Assembly (NCBI GenBank): GCA_965213765.1
Contig: OZ243926.1
Span: forward strand, 124,001-188,000
Source of the DNA: JAJDXO01 sp965213765
Lineage (GTDB): Bacteria > Pseudomonadota > Alphaproteobacteria > Rhodospirillales > UBA2165
Reading direction: 5' to 3'
Length of the DNA stretch: 64,000 nt
Shown: positions 33,574 through 41,577 of the stretch, piece after piece
Position numbering within the stretch: the first letter of the stretch is position 1
Layout of the letters: each line of letters opens with the position of its first letter
The notes under the pieces: model-generated
Told to the model about the DNA's origin: nothing
Databases searched by the model: none
The model's input: only the letters and a program-made list of their open reading frames with translations
Translations under genes and position numbers: made by a program

Positions 33574-33984
33574 TCAATTCCCGCCCCGATGACGGCGACG
33601 GCCGCCGTGCCGGCGGCGGTGGCCGCGAACGCCTATCTTGCGGGCGGCTTCGATTTCCCCGTCGAGTTCGCCGGCGGCGATGGCGGCGATGACGTCGCGA
33701 TAGAATGCCTCGAGGCCCGCGACATCGCCGACGCGAAACGCCTTGCCGCCCGAAAACTGCATGGGCCGGGTGCCGAAGCGGACGTGGGTATAGATCTCCC
33801 CGTCCTCGTGGACGAACCACCACGGGCTCAGCGGGCGGCCGCGCGGGTCCTTGGTGTCCGGGTCATGCAGCAGCGCGATCTGGTGCTCCAACCGTTTGGT
33901 CAGTTTCTTCTTGGCGATCGACAGTCCGTCCCGTTGCAGGGTCCGGCCGATATCCGCGGTCTCATATTTGTCGAGCAATCCCAA
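33574..33984 (-). CDS. uncharacterised protein, 3' end probably frameshifted
   Basis: As read, 136 residues from TTG 33984, with AAGGAGA eight bases upstream. I do not recognise the family. Residues 1-115 look like a soluble globular domain (DKYETADIGRTLQRDG, PWWFVHEDGEIYTHVRFG). The last 20 residues in this frame are an improbable Arg/His/Gly run. From about 33633 the other frame encodes an alanine/valine-rich helix (AATAAGTAAVAVIGAG) and stops at 33564-33566, which looks like a genuine C-terminal membrane segment. A one-base insertion near 33630-33634, real or from sequencing, is therefore suspected. It converges on the cytochrome gene. Confidence 0.65.
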   Translation of the reverse strand: MGLLDKYETADIGRTLQRDGLSIAKKKLTKRLEHQIALLHDPDTKDPRGRPLSPWWFVHEDGEIYTHVRFGTRPMQFSGGKAFRVGDVAGLEAFYRDVIAAIAAGELDGEIEAARKIGVRGHRRRHGGRRRHRGGN

Positions 33985-34315
33985 GTTGATGTCTCCTTGC
34001 GTTTAAGTGAACAAATTAGTGATCATATGATAGTGTGCAGGTATGTTTCAACCAAGCGGTCCCGATCGGTCCGTTGGACACCCGTCCGGGTCTCACGCCA
34101 CTCCCTGCGAAGGCTTGTATCCCAGTGTTCAGGCGGAAACAGGGATGTCGGCCGGTTGTCAAACAGCCGGGTGAAAGTATCAATTATGAACATTTATATC
34201 TCCATATTAGTGACTTATATTAGTGACTATATATTGTCTTTTCACGAGATACAAGTCTTTTTAGTGCACCACTAAGTGATGCCTGTCTCCGACGGCGCCC
34301 GAAACGAAGACCGGC
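33985..34315. other. AT-rich non-coding stretch with TTAGTGA repeats
   Basis: Clearly more AT-rich than its surroundings, especially 34000-34035 and 34180-34275. It has no supported gene. TTAGTGA-type words recur at 34015, 34207 and 34220, and a perfect ATCATATGAT palindrome lies at 34022-34031, about 40 bases upstream of the TTG-start gene. This could be a promoter/operator region or acquired DNA. Confidence 0.5.
34204..34229. repeat. two 13-base direct repeats
   Basis: ATATTAGTGACTT (34204-34216) is followed at once by ATATTAGTGACTA (34217-34229). A related word, AAATTAGTGATCA, occurs about 190 bases upstream. Confidence 0.75.
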
Positions 34316-34587
34316 CTAGCCCGCATTTCTCACCACGGTCACGGCCTGCGTCGCGTCCAGGCGGTCGATCCGCCAGGAGCGGCCCGAAAAGCGTAGCGGC
34401 GACTACGGTTGAGGGCCGCGACGCCGCGGGCGGGTGCCGAGGCGCGACCCGAAGGGCGGCGCTGTCTGGTCGACAGCGTGCGTCGAGGCGCTTGCCCGAT
34501 GTCACCGCATCGCGCGGCGCGCCTCTCCTGCTCCGCCGACCAGACAGCGCCGCGCAGACCATGACCCTGGTGAGAAATGCGGGCTAG
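34316..34587. mobile_element. 272-base MITE-like element with 26-base terminal inverted repeats
   Basis: The ends (34316-34341 and 34562-34587) are inverted repeats matching at 25 of 26 positions and share CTAGCCCGCATTTCTCACC. Inside is a perfect 17-base inverted pair (34456-34472, 34537-34553) plus small hairpins such as GGCGGTCGATCCGCC. No transposase is encoded. I see no clear target duplication. Size, termini and lack of genes fit a non-autonomous mobile element (MITE); a large structured RNA is the alternative. The stop codon of the adjacent minus-strand gene (34584-34586) lies inside its right end. Confidence 0.65.
34456..34553. repeat. internal 17-base perfect inverted repeat of the MITE-like element
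   Basis: Arms at 34456-34472 (GCGGCGCTGTCTGGTCG) and 34537-34553 (CGACCAGACAGCGCCGC) are exact reverse complements separated by 64 bases. Confidence 0.85.
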
Positions 34588-35327
34588 CCGCCGGCCACGA
34601 CCTCGGCCACCGTATGTTCCATGAGGTTGCGCAGTACCTGGCGGGCCGTCTTGGCGCCGCGCCGGGTGACATCCAACTCCCGGAAAATAAACCGAAAATC
34701 CCGAATCAACGTGAGCACCGCGCCACTTGGCAGACGGCCACGGAACGGTTTGCCTTCATTTGTCGTCAACGGGATGACCCGGCCATAGGCTTCGGGGGTG
34801 AGGATACGAAAGCGGGTCCATTTGCCTGCCCCGCCGCGGACGCCGCCGTTGAGGGCCAGGGTCAGGCCGCGCACCTCCGGATGGGTCTCGATGGCGCGGG
34901 ACCCGCTGAACGCCCGCACAGCCAGATAATGCGCGGCGCAGTATTCGATATCCGGGAGATTGATGGTACCGAACGTCCAGGTCTCACCGACGCCGATGGT
35001 TTCGGCGGCCGAGTGCACCAGTTGAAACGGCGACGGGGTCCCGCCATGACCGGCCTGTGCACGACCGATACCGAGTACCGCGTGCAGCGCGGCCGGCGCC
35101 CGGGTGTTCCGGGAGGTCTCCTCGCACGGCACCAAAGCGACGCTGAAGTTGGTAATCGCGGCCTTGTCGAGACGCACCGGCCCCATCGCGCTGTCGAACT
35201 CTGCGCCGTTCAGGTTGGGGATCGGGTCCTTCCACGCCAATTTTATGACGATACCCGGGGTGGCGGGAGACGAACCCTGCTGAGCGACCGCTGCCGCCGG
35301 AACCAATAGCCCGGCGGCCGCGATCAA
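34584..35327 (-). CDS. secreted protein of unknown function, coupled to the YHYH gene
   Basis: About 247 residues from TTG 35327. A six-codon longer product starting at CTG 35345 (CTGA overlap with the upstream stop) would add LKRLAP and complete a standard Sec signal ahead of LIAAAGLLVPAAAVAQ. The mature part has Cys and His pairs (ALVPCEE, AGHGGTPSPF, IEYCAAHYLAV) that could hold metal. The family is not recognised; MbnP-like periplasmic metal proteins are a guess only. It is cotranscribed after the YHYH gene. The final VVAGG runs into the inverted repeat, whose TAG ends the frame, so the native C-terminus may have been longer. Confidence 0.65.
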   Translation of the reverse strand: MIAAAGLLVPAAAVAQQGSSPATPGIVIKLAWKDPIPNLNGAEFDSAMGPVRLDKAAITNFSVALVPCEETSRNTRAPAALHAVLGIGRAQAGHGGTPSPFQLVHSAAETIGVGETWTFGTINLPDIEYCAAHYLAVRAFSGSRAIETHPEVRGLTLALNGGVRGGAGKWTRFRILTPEAYGRVIPLTTNEGKPFRGRLPSGAVLTLIRDFRFIFRELDVTRRGAKTARQVLRNLMEHTVAEVVAGG

Positions 35328-35341
35328 TGGGGCGAGACGCT

Positions 35342-36433
35342 TCAGTTGCCGCCCTCTCCATTCAGGATGTCGGCGAGGTTTTTAAGGCCCGCCCGGCCGC
35401 CGTCATCGGGCTCGATGCGCCCGCCCTCTCCCGGCCGTCCACCGAGCGTGGCGAAATCGGGCCGCCCGCCGCCGCGGCGCGGTGGGCCAAATCCGCCGGG
35501 GCCGCCGGGTCCGCCGCGCCGCCGCTCACCGCGGGGGCCGCCGCCACCCGGGCCGCCCCGGCGGTTGCCGCGGGCACTCGTGTCCCGGGGCGCGCGGGTA
35601 TTGGCATTGCCTTCCAGCTGCGGCTCACCGGCGTAGCAGGCCAGCGAATAGGGAAACCTTTCGGTGAAGAAATAGGCGTACCCGCCGCCCGGCAACTTCT
35701 TGCCGTTGCATTCGTCGAGGTCGCCGTAGCCGGGCTCATAGCGATTCGCCTGCCAGGCGTTGGCGTCGGGCGCGCCGTCGATCAGGCGATAGCTGGAGCG
35801 CAGCTTGATCTTGGCCTTGCAGTTGCGGGCCAAGCAGATGAACGGGCTGACGATGGGATAACCGTCAAAGGCGTAGCCCAGGACCTGGCCGACGGACCCG
35901 TTCTTGTCCACCACCAGGCAGTTCGGCCGGGCGTGATAGTGATAGAAACCGCGCGCCGTGTGCCCGTTGCAGAAATCGAGAATGCCGCGGGGCATCGGAT
36001 CGCCCCATCCGTGTCTGGGCGACTCGTTGGCCGAGAAGATGGGGATGCCGTTGACCGCCACCCCGATCGGGCCCAGCAGCGGCACCCGCTGGCGCTCGCC
36101 TGCGGCAAGCCGCGGCTTGCGGGGAATGCGGTAGGTTTTGTTGCGCACCGCCAGATCCGTGGGGGTGATTTGCACATATTCATAGTTGATGATCGAGTTG
36201 GTGCGGACGGTGATGAAATCATCGTCGCACGTCACGTCGAGCCTCGGGTTCTCGTAGCGGCCGTTGTGGCTGAAGGTGGAAACATCGACGAAGTGACGCC
36301 GCTCCTTGCAGCCGTCGACGGCACTCATCAGCTTGATGCCGGTTTGCGCCTGGGCCGGGTTGGACAGCCCGAGGAGCAGCATCGAAGACGCGGCCAGCGA
36401 AAATAAACCAAATAATTTCAATGAATTGTGCAT
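35342..36433 (-). CDS. YHYH-domain secreted protein with Gly/Arg/Pro-rich tail
   Basis: A 363-residue protein with signal peptide (LFGLFSLAASSMLLLGLSN, then AQAQ) and a YHYH domain: GFYHYHARPNCLV near residue 165, preceded by HGWGDPMPRGILDFCNGH and followed by GYAFDGYPIVSPF. YHYH proteins are secreted and of unknown function; the His and Cys clusters suggest metal binding. Residues about 287-335 are a low-complexity tail of RRGG/GGPGG units, unusual for a secreted bacterial protein. AAGGAAT precedes ATG 36433. The unknown secreted gene follows directly with overlapping or adjacent start. Confidence 0.82.
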   Translation of the reverse strand: MHNSLKLFGLFSLAASSMLLLGLSNPAQAQTGIKLMSAVDGCKERRHFVDVSTFSHNGRYENPRLDVTCDDDFITVRTNSIINYEYVQITPTDLAVRNKTYRIPRKPRLAAGERQRVPLLGPIGVAVNGIPIFSANESPRHGWGDPMPRGILDFCNGHTARGFYHYHARPNCLVVDKNGSVGQVLGYAFDGYPIVSPFICLARNCKAKIKLRSSYRLIDGAPDANAWQANRYEPGYGDLDECNGKKLPGGGYAYFFTERFPYSLACYAGEPQLEGNANTRAPRDTSARGNRRGGPGGGGPRGERRRGGPGGPGGFGPPRRGGGRPDFATLGGRPGEGGRIEPDDGGRAGLKNLADILNGEGGN

Positions 36434-36545
36434 CCAATATTCCTTGGCGGGACATGCTCGCGAAATAGCGGGCTCACGTCGTCAAACGCAGTCTAACGGC
36501 GAATCCGTCGCCGGGCCAAGGCCGGATCCGTGACGGAATTCGTCG

Positions 36546-37013
36546 TCACCGCGGCCACAAGATCGCCTGGGTGCAGCGGAAATGAGCGATCGGTTTATCG
36601 CTGCCTTCGGGCGTCACGACGCAATCCCAGACCTGGGTGGTGCGGCCCCGGTGCACCGGTGTCGCCGCGCCGGTGACCACGCCTTCGGTCGCGGTGCCCG
36701 TGTGATTGGACTTGAGCTCGTCGGTGGTGAAACTCGCCGCCCCCTCGGGCAGGCTGATGATGGTCGCGTAGCCGGTCAGCGTATCGGCGAGCGCCACCAC
36801 GCTGGCCGCATGAAGAAAGCCGTTCGGCGCCAGCAATCCGTGACGGACCGGCATCCGTCCCTCGAAGCGATCCCTATCCACTCGCGTAATCTCCACGCCC
36901 GCGGTTTCCGGCAGATGGTTCTTGCCGAATTCGTTGAACTGCTCGGGCGTGGTGAAGGTCCGGGGGTCGACCCCCAATTTTTCCCAATGGCCCGTGGATT
37001 TCCGGTCACTCAT
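36546..37013 (-). CDS. PaaI-family hotdog thioesterase
   Basis: A 155-residue hotdog-fold acyl-CoA thioesterase. The typical hotdog helix region is HGLLAPNGFLHAASVVALADTLTGYA, followed by SFTTDELKSNHTG and the C-terminal strand HFRCTQAIL. Enzymes of this group hydrolyse aryl- or acyl-CoA esters; the exact substrate is unclear. Start ATG 37013 follows smpB by 16 bases on the same strand, so it could be the last gene of a dapA-smpB transcript. Confidence 0.85.
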   Translation of the reverse strand: MSDRKSTGHWEKLGVDPRTFTTPEQFNEFGKNHLPETAGVEITRVDRDRFEGRMPVRHGLLAPNGFLHAASVVALADTLTGYATIISLPEGAASFTTDELKSNHTGTATEGVVTGAATPVHRGRTTQVWDCVVTPEGSDKPIAHFRCTQAILWPR

Positions 37014-37029
37014 CGAATCCCCCTCTTCC

Positions 37030-37500
37030 TTAGCCCCGCTCCCGCATCAGCCGGGCCTGATCCCGCTTCCATTCCCGCTCCTTGATCGACGCCCGCTTCT
37101 CGAACTTCCGCTTGCCCTTGGCGAGGCCGAGCTCGACTTTGGCAATGCCGCGGCGGTTGAAGTAGATCAGGAGCGGCACCAGGGTCATGCCCTCGCGGCT
37201 CACCGCACCCGTCAGCCGGCGCAATTCCTTTTTATGTACCAACAGCTTACGGGGGCGGCGGACTTCATGGGGCGTGGCCGCGGCGGCGTATTCCGAAATA
37301 TGCGCGTTGACCAGATAGAGCTCGCCGCCGTCGTCGGAGGCATAGCTTTCTTCGATGCTGGCGCGGCCCTCGCGCAGTGACTTTACCTCGCTGCCGACCA
37401 GCTGGATTCCCGCCTCCAGGGTCTCCTCGATGAAATAGTCGTGCCGCGCCTTGCGATTGCGGGCAGCGATATTTCCGGTGTCTTTGGGTTTCTTGGCCAT
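37030..37500 (-). CDS. smpB: tmRNA-binding protein SmpB
   Basis: A 156-residue SmpB, which carries tmRNA to stalled ribosomes for trans-translation. Motifs: ARNRKARHDYFIEETLEAGIQLVGSEVKSLR at the N-terminus, LVNAHISEY, and a basic C-terminal tail (KGKRKFEKRASIKEREWKRD) that enters the empty mRNA channel. Complete and of normal length. dapA lies 64 bases upstream on the same strand, a common neighbour. The ssrA RNA gene itself was not found in this window. Confidence 0.96.
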   Translation of the reverse strand: MAKKPKDTGNIAARNRKARHDYFIEETLEAGIQLVGSEVKSLREGRASIEESYASDDGGELYLVNAHISEYAAAATPHEVRRPRKLLVHKKELRRLTGAVSREGMTLVPLLIYFNRRGIAKVELGLAKGKRKFEKRASIKEREWKRDQARLMRERG

Positions 37501-37564
37501 GGTTCACGGGGCTCGCAAGGTCCCCGATCGCCCGGGCACCCGGTTCAGTGCCGTTGCGCGGCGC

Positions 37565-38440
37565 TCAATTCAGCAGGCCGGCGCTTCGGAGCGCGCCGGA
37601 GACCGCTTCCTTGCTGCTATCGGCGATCTCGGTCAGCGGCTGGCGGGTCTCGCGGCCGCAGAGGCCCAAAAGTTCGGCGGCATACTTCACCGGTCCAGGG
37701 CTCGATTCACAGAACAGCGACGAGTGGACCGGCATCAGCCGGGATTGCATCTCCAGGGCCTTGGTGATGTCGCCGTCCCGCCATGCGCGCTGCATTTCAT
37801 AGCACTGGCGCGGTGCGATATTGGCGGTGACGGAGATGCACCCCTGCCCGCCGGCGGCCAGAAACGGCACCGCGGTGCCGTCTTCACCGGACAGCTGAAT
37901 GAAATCGGGTCCGGCGGCCAGCGCCGTCAGGATCGGCCGGTTCAGGTCGCTGGTCGCGTCCTTGACGCCGCGGATATTGGGCAGCTTGGCCAACTCGGCC
38001 ATGGTCTCGACGGTCATATCGATGACGCTGCGGGGAGGAATGTTGTAGATGATGATCGGAATATCCACCGCGTCGTTCACCGCCTTGTAATGGGCGTGGA
38101 GCCCGGCCTGGGTCGGCTTGTTGTAATAGGGCGTGACGATCAGCGCCGCGTCGGCGCCGGCGTCCTTGGCGTGCCGGGTCAACTCGATGCACTCCGCGGT
38201 GGCGTTGGAGCCCGTTCCGGCGATCACCGGAACCCTGCCCGTCGTCTCCTCGATGCAGATTTCCACCACCCGGCGGTGTTCTTCATGGCTGAGGGTCGGC
38301 GATTCGCCCGTAGTGCCGCAGGGTACCAGGGCCTCGGTCCCTTCTTCGATCTGCCAATTGACGATTTTGCGGAACGACTCCTCGTCCACCGAACCGTTCT
38401 TGAATGGCGTGATCAGCGCCGTGATTGAGCCCTCGAACAT
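37565..38440 (-). CDS. dapA: 4-hydroxy-tetrahydrodipicolinate synthase
   Basis: A 291-residue TIM-barrel aldolase that condenses pyruvate with aspartate semialdehyde, the first dedicated step to diaminopimelate and lysine. MFEGSITALITPFKNG starts the barrel; PCGTTGESPTLS binds pyruvate; TPYYNKPTQAG holds the catalytic Tyr; IRGVKDATSDL contains the Schiff-base Lys near residue 160. ATG 38440 has AGGGAGAG upstream; the open frame to 38500 adds unconserved residues. It heads dapA-smpB-thioesterase and diverges from the lytic transglycosylase gene. Confidence 0.95.
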   Translation of the reverse strand: MFEGSITALITPFKNGSVDEESFRKIVNWQIEEGTEALVPCGTTGESPTLSHEEHRRVVEICIEETTGRVPVIAGTGSNATAECIELTRHAKDAGADAALIVTPYYNKPTQAGLHAHYKAVNDAVDIPIIIYNIPPRSVIDMTVETMAELAKLPNIRGVKDATSDLNRPILTALAAGPDFIQLSGEDGTAVPFLAAGGQGCISVTANIAPRQCYEMQRAWRDGDITKALEMQSRLMPVHSSLFCESSPGPVKYAAELLGLCGRETRQPLTEIADSSKEAVSGALRSAGLLN

Positions 38441-38611
38441 GTTGCTCTCCCTAAGGATTTCAGGCGGAACATACTCCCGGCCGGTCGACGGAGCAAGCAA
38501 GCGCGGCCGTCGGGAGACGGCGCCCGGGATGCGGCAATTCCGTATTCGATGGGATGGATCGCTTGCCCGGCCGAGGCGACGCTCATAGAATCAACCCGAC
38601 CTTGGGCAAAT

Positions 38612-40576
38612 ATGGGGACCCTCTTGCGGAGGCTGACTTTCGGTGTCGCGGTTCTCGCGGGCGCGTTGCTTTATGGCGGCGCTTACGCCGGTGAACTGAC
38701 CCGCCAGGAAATCAAAGCGGCGAAAGAGGCGTTTAAGCTCGCCGAGCGGAAGAAGTGGCCCGGGGCGAAAAAGGCCGCCGCGGGCGTCTCGGACCCGTTG
38801 CTCACCAAGGTATTCCGTTGGCGGTATTACGCGGCCGCCGGTTCCGGCGCCAAATTCGGCGAGATCGCCGCTTTCATCAAGGCCAATCCCGATTGGCCGT
38901 GGCTCCGTATCCTGCGCCGCCGGGCGGAGGAAGCCATGACCGCTTCCACGCCTGACGAAGTGGTGATTGCCTGGTTCTCGGATCACCGGCCGATTACCTC
39001 TGATGGCGGCATCCGGCTCGCCGCCTCGCTCCTACGCCGGGAACAGACCGGCAAAGCGAGGCAGGTCATCCGGGAAACCTGGATCAAGGGCAATTTCGGC
39101 GCGCAGCAGGAACGCCGGTTCTACCGGGCGTTCCGGCGCCATCTGACCCGCGAGGATCATTTGGATCGCCTGGATCGCCTGCTTTGGGCCGGCCGCTACT
39201 ACCCAACCCGCCGCATGTACCGGCGGATTCACAAGGATTACCGGGCGCTTGCCGAAGCCCGTTTGGCGCTTCGCCGCATGCGGGGCGGTGTGGATGGGGC
39301 GATCCGACGGGTGCCGGCGGAACTGCGGCAGCATCCGGGCCTGGTTTATGAACGTCTTCGCTGGCGCCGCCGCAAGGGGCGCGATATGGATGCCCGCGCC
39401 CTGCTCGCCGATCCGCCGGACGATTTGATCCGTCCCGACATGTGGTGGCGGGAAAAATCCATCCTCGCCCGCCGGGCTCTCAGGTCCGGCCATATCTCCG
39501 AGGCCTACGCCATGGCGCGCAGCCACTCAATGTCATCGGGTGCGGGATTCCTCGAGGGCGAATGGATGGCGGGATGGATCGCCACGCGCTTCATGGGCGA
39601 TCATGCCGTCGCGTTCAAGCACTTCACCACCGTCTATCGTGAAGCCAACTTCGCCATCAGCCGGGCCCGCGGCGCCTATTGGGCGGGCCGTGCCGCCGAA
39701 GAACTCGGTGACGACGAGCGGGCCGGTTTCTGGTTCCGGACGGCGGCTGAATATCCGATGACCTATTACGGCCAGCTTGCCGCCGCCCGCCATTATCGCG
39801 ACGGCAATCTGCGTATGCCGCCGGAGCCCCATCGGGACGTGGTCGAGAACGGCGGGTTCCTGGATCACGAACTGGTTGTTGCCGTGCACCGGCTGACCGA
39901 AGCCGGCTTGCCGGGTGAGATAGATCCGTTCATCCGCAGACTGAACGAACTCGGCGAAACCCCCGGCTGGCGGGCACAGGTGGCGGCACTGGCACGGGAT
40001 CGCGGCCGCCGCGACTTGGCGGTGCTGGCGGCCAAAAAGGCCATCCGCGAAGGCGTCAACCTCGCCGGTGCCGGGTTCCCGCGCCTGGATGCGCAATTGC
40101 GCCCGGACCTGGAAGATCCGCTGGTGCACGCTTTGATCCGTCAGGAAAGCGCGTTTAACCACGAGGCTATTAGTCACGCCGGGGCACGCGGCCTGATGCA
40201 ACTCATGCCGGCGACAGCGAAGCGCGTGGCACGGCAGATGGCGGTACCGTATAAGCCGGGCAAACTGACCCGCGACATCGGCTACAATCTGAATATCGGC
40301 CAGAAATACCTCGCCGATATGATCGCGAAATTCGACGGTTCCTACATCCTGGCCCTGGCGGCCTATAACGCCGGGCCCCGCCGCGTCCGGCGGTGGGTCC
40401 TCGAAAACGGCGACCCCGGCGACCCCGCGGTTGATCCCATCGACTGGGTGGAGATGATCCCCATCGGCGAGACCCGCAACTACGTCCAGCGGGTGATGGA
40501 AAACCTCCACGTTTATCGGGCCCGTCTCGCGGACGAGGAATTGGCGTTCAATCCCGAAGACGACCTCCGTCGTTGA
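38612..40576 (+). CDS. soluble lytic murein transglycosylase (Slt family)
   Basis: A 654-residue periplasmic enzyme with signal peptide (LLRRLTFGVAVLAGALLYGGAYA), a long alpha-superhelical region (about 40-480) and a C-terminal SLT domain: ALIRQESAFNHEAISHAGARGLMQLMPATA (catalytic Glu in RQESAFN), then GQKYLADMIAKFDGSYILALAAYNAGP. It cleaves peptidoglycan glycan strands with formation of 1,6-anhydromuramic ends. ATG 38612 is chosen because it begins the signal peptide; an in-frame ATG at 38549 would add 21 residues before it. The threonine dehydratase gene begins 11 bases downstream. Confidence 0.92.
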   Translation: MGTLLRRLTFGVAVLAGALLYGGAYAGELTRQEIKAAKEAFKLAERKKWPGAKKAAAGVSDPLLTKVFRWRYYAAAGSGAKFGEIAAFIKANPDWPWLRILRRRAEEAMTASTPDEVVIAWFSDHRPITSDGGIRLAASLLRREQTGKARQVIRETWIKGNFGAQQERRFYRAFRRHLTREDHLDRLDRLLWAGRYYPTRRMYRRIHKDYRALAEARLALRRMRGGVDGAIRRVPAELRQHPGLVYERLRWRRRKGRDMDARALLADPPDDLIRPDMWWREKSILARRALRSGHISEAYAMARSHSMSSGAGFLEGEWMAGWIATRFMGDHAVAFKHFTTVYREANFAISRARGAYWAGRAAEELGDDERAGFWFRTAAEYPMTYYGQLAAARHYRDGNLRMPPEPHRDVVENGGFLDHELVVAVHRLTEAGLPGEIDPFIRRLNELGETPGWRAQVAALARDRGRRDLAVLAAKKAIREGVNLAGAGFPRLDAQLRPDLEDPLVHALIRQESAFNHEAISHAGARGLMQLMPATAKRVARQMAVPYKPGKLTRDIGYNLNIGQKYLADMIAKFDGSYILALAAYNAGPRRVRRWVLENGDPGDPAVDPIDWVEMIPIGETRNYVQRVMENLHVYRARLADEELAFNPEDDLRR

Positions 40577-40586
40577 GCCTGTCCGT

Positions 40587-41576
40587 TTGATACCCGCTCC
40601 GCCTTTCACCGCCCCGACGCGAGCCGATATTCTGGCCGCGGCCGGCCGCCTGGACGGGGCGGCGGTGCGCACCCCGCTGCTGGAGTCCGACCGTCTCAAC
40701 GATCGGCTGGGCGGCAGGGTCCTGCTCAAGGCCGAGTGCCTGCAACGGACCGGCTCGTTCAAATTTCGCGGAGCCTACAATTTTCTTTCCCGGTTGGAGG
40801 ACGACGAAAAGGCCAAGGGCGTGGTCGCCTATTCCTCCGGCAATCACGCCCAAGGCGTGGCCCTGGCGGCACGGTTGCTGGGGGTCTCGGCTGCCATCGT
40901 CATGCCGTCGGACGCGCCCGGGATCAAGATTGCCAATACCAAATCCGATGGCGCCGAGGTCGTGCTCTATGAGCGTTCGGACGGCAACCGGGTGCAGGTG
41001 GCGCGGGCCATCGTCGAGGAGACCGGCCGCGCCCTCGTCCCGCCTTTCGATCATCCCTGGATCATGGCGGGCCAGGGAACCGTCGGCCTGGAGGTTGCGG
41101 ATCAGATGGCCGCGCTCGGCATCGAGCCCGATCTGATGATCGTGCCGACCAGCGGGGGCGGCCTCGTCGGTGGCTGCGCGTTGGCGCTCGAGGAGCCCTA
41201 TCCCAACCTGGCGCTCCACACGGTAGAGCCGGACGGATATGACGACAGCGCCCTGTCCTTGGCGGCGGGCGAGCGGGTCGAGATAACACCCCCCGGCCCT
41301 TCGATTTGCGACGCGCTGCTGCTGGAAATCCCGGGCGCTCTCACCTTCGAAGTCAACAAGAACCGACTGGCCCCCGGTTACAGCGTCAGCGACGCCGAGG
41401 CCGGTGCCGCGGTGGCCGCGGCCTTCTACGATCTCAAGATCGTCCTTGAGCCAAGCGGGGCCACGCCGCTGGCCGTTCTGCTATCCGGCAAGGAAAAGCT
41501 CGATGGCCGCACCGCCGTGCTGGTGGGTTCCGGCGGCAACGTGGACCCCGGGCTGTTCAAACAGTTACTGGACTGA
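40587..41576 (+). CDS. threonine/serine dehydratase (PLP fold type II)
   Basis: A 329-residue PLP enzyme of the threonine ammonia-lyase/serine racemase group. RTGSFKFRGAYN places the PLP Lys59; SSGNHAQGVALAA contacts the cofactor; the glycine loop PTSGGGLVGG holds the phosphate; GSGGNVDP is near the C-terminus. There is no C-terminal ACT domain, so it is a short, catabolic-type enzyme not expected to be inhibited by isoleucine. Start is TTG 40587, ten bases after the transglycosylase stop; the ribosome site is weak. It converges with the bactofilin gene, leaving one base between stops. Confidence 0.9.
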   Translation: MIPAPPFTAPTRADILAAAGRLDGAAVRTPLLESDRLNDRLGGRVLLKAECLQRTGSFKFRGAYNFLSRLEDDEKAKGVVAYSSGNHAQGVALAARLLGVSAAIVMPSDAPGIKIANTKSDGAEVVLYERSDGNRVQVARAIVEETGRALVPPFDHPWIMAGQGTVGLEVADQMAALGIEPDLMIVPTSGGGLVGGCALALEEPYPNLALHTVEPDGYDDSALSLAAGERVEITPPGPSICDALLLEIPGALTFEVNKNRLAPGYSVSDAEAGAAVAAAFYDLKIVLEPSGATPLAVLLSGKEKLDGRTAVLVGSGGNVDPGLFKQLLD

Positions 41577-41577
41577 G

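Noticed and set aside
34316..34587. Integron attC site or named IS family
   Set aside because: No attC core sites or integrase, and no transposase. The ends vaguely recall some IS termini, but I cannot name a family from memory with confidence.
37030..37564. ssrA (tmRNA) gene near smpB
   Set aside because: Only 64 non-coding bases separate smpB and dapA, too short for tmRNA, and no tRNA-Ala-like end is present.
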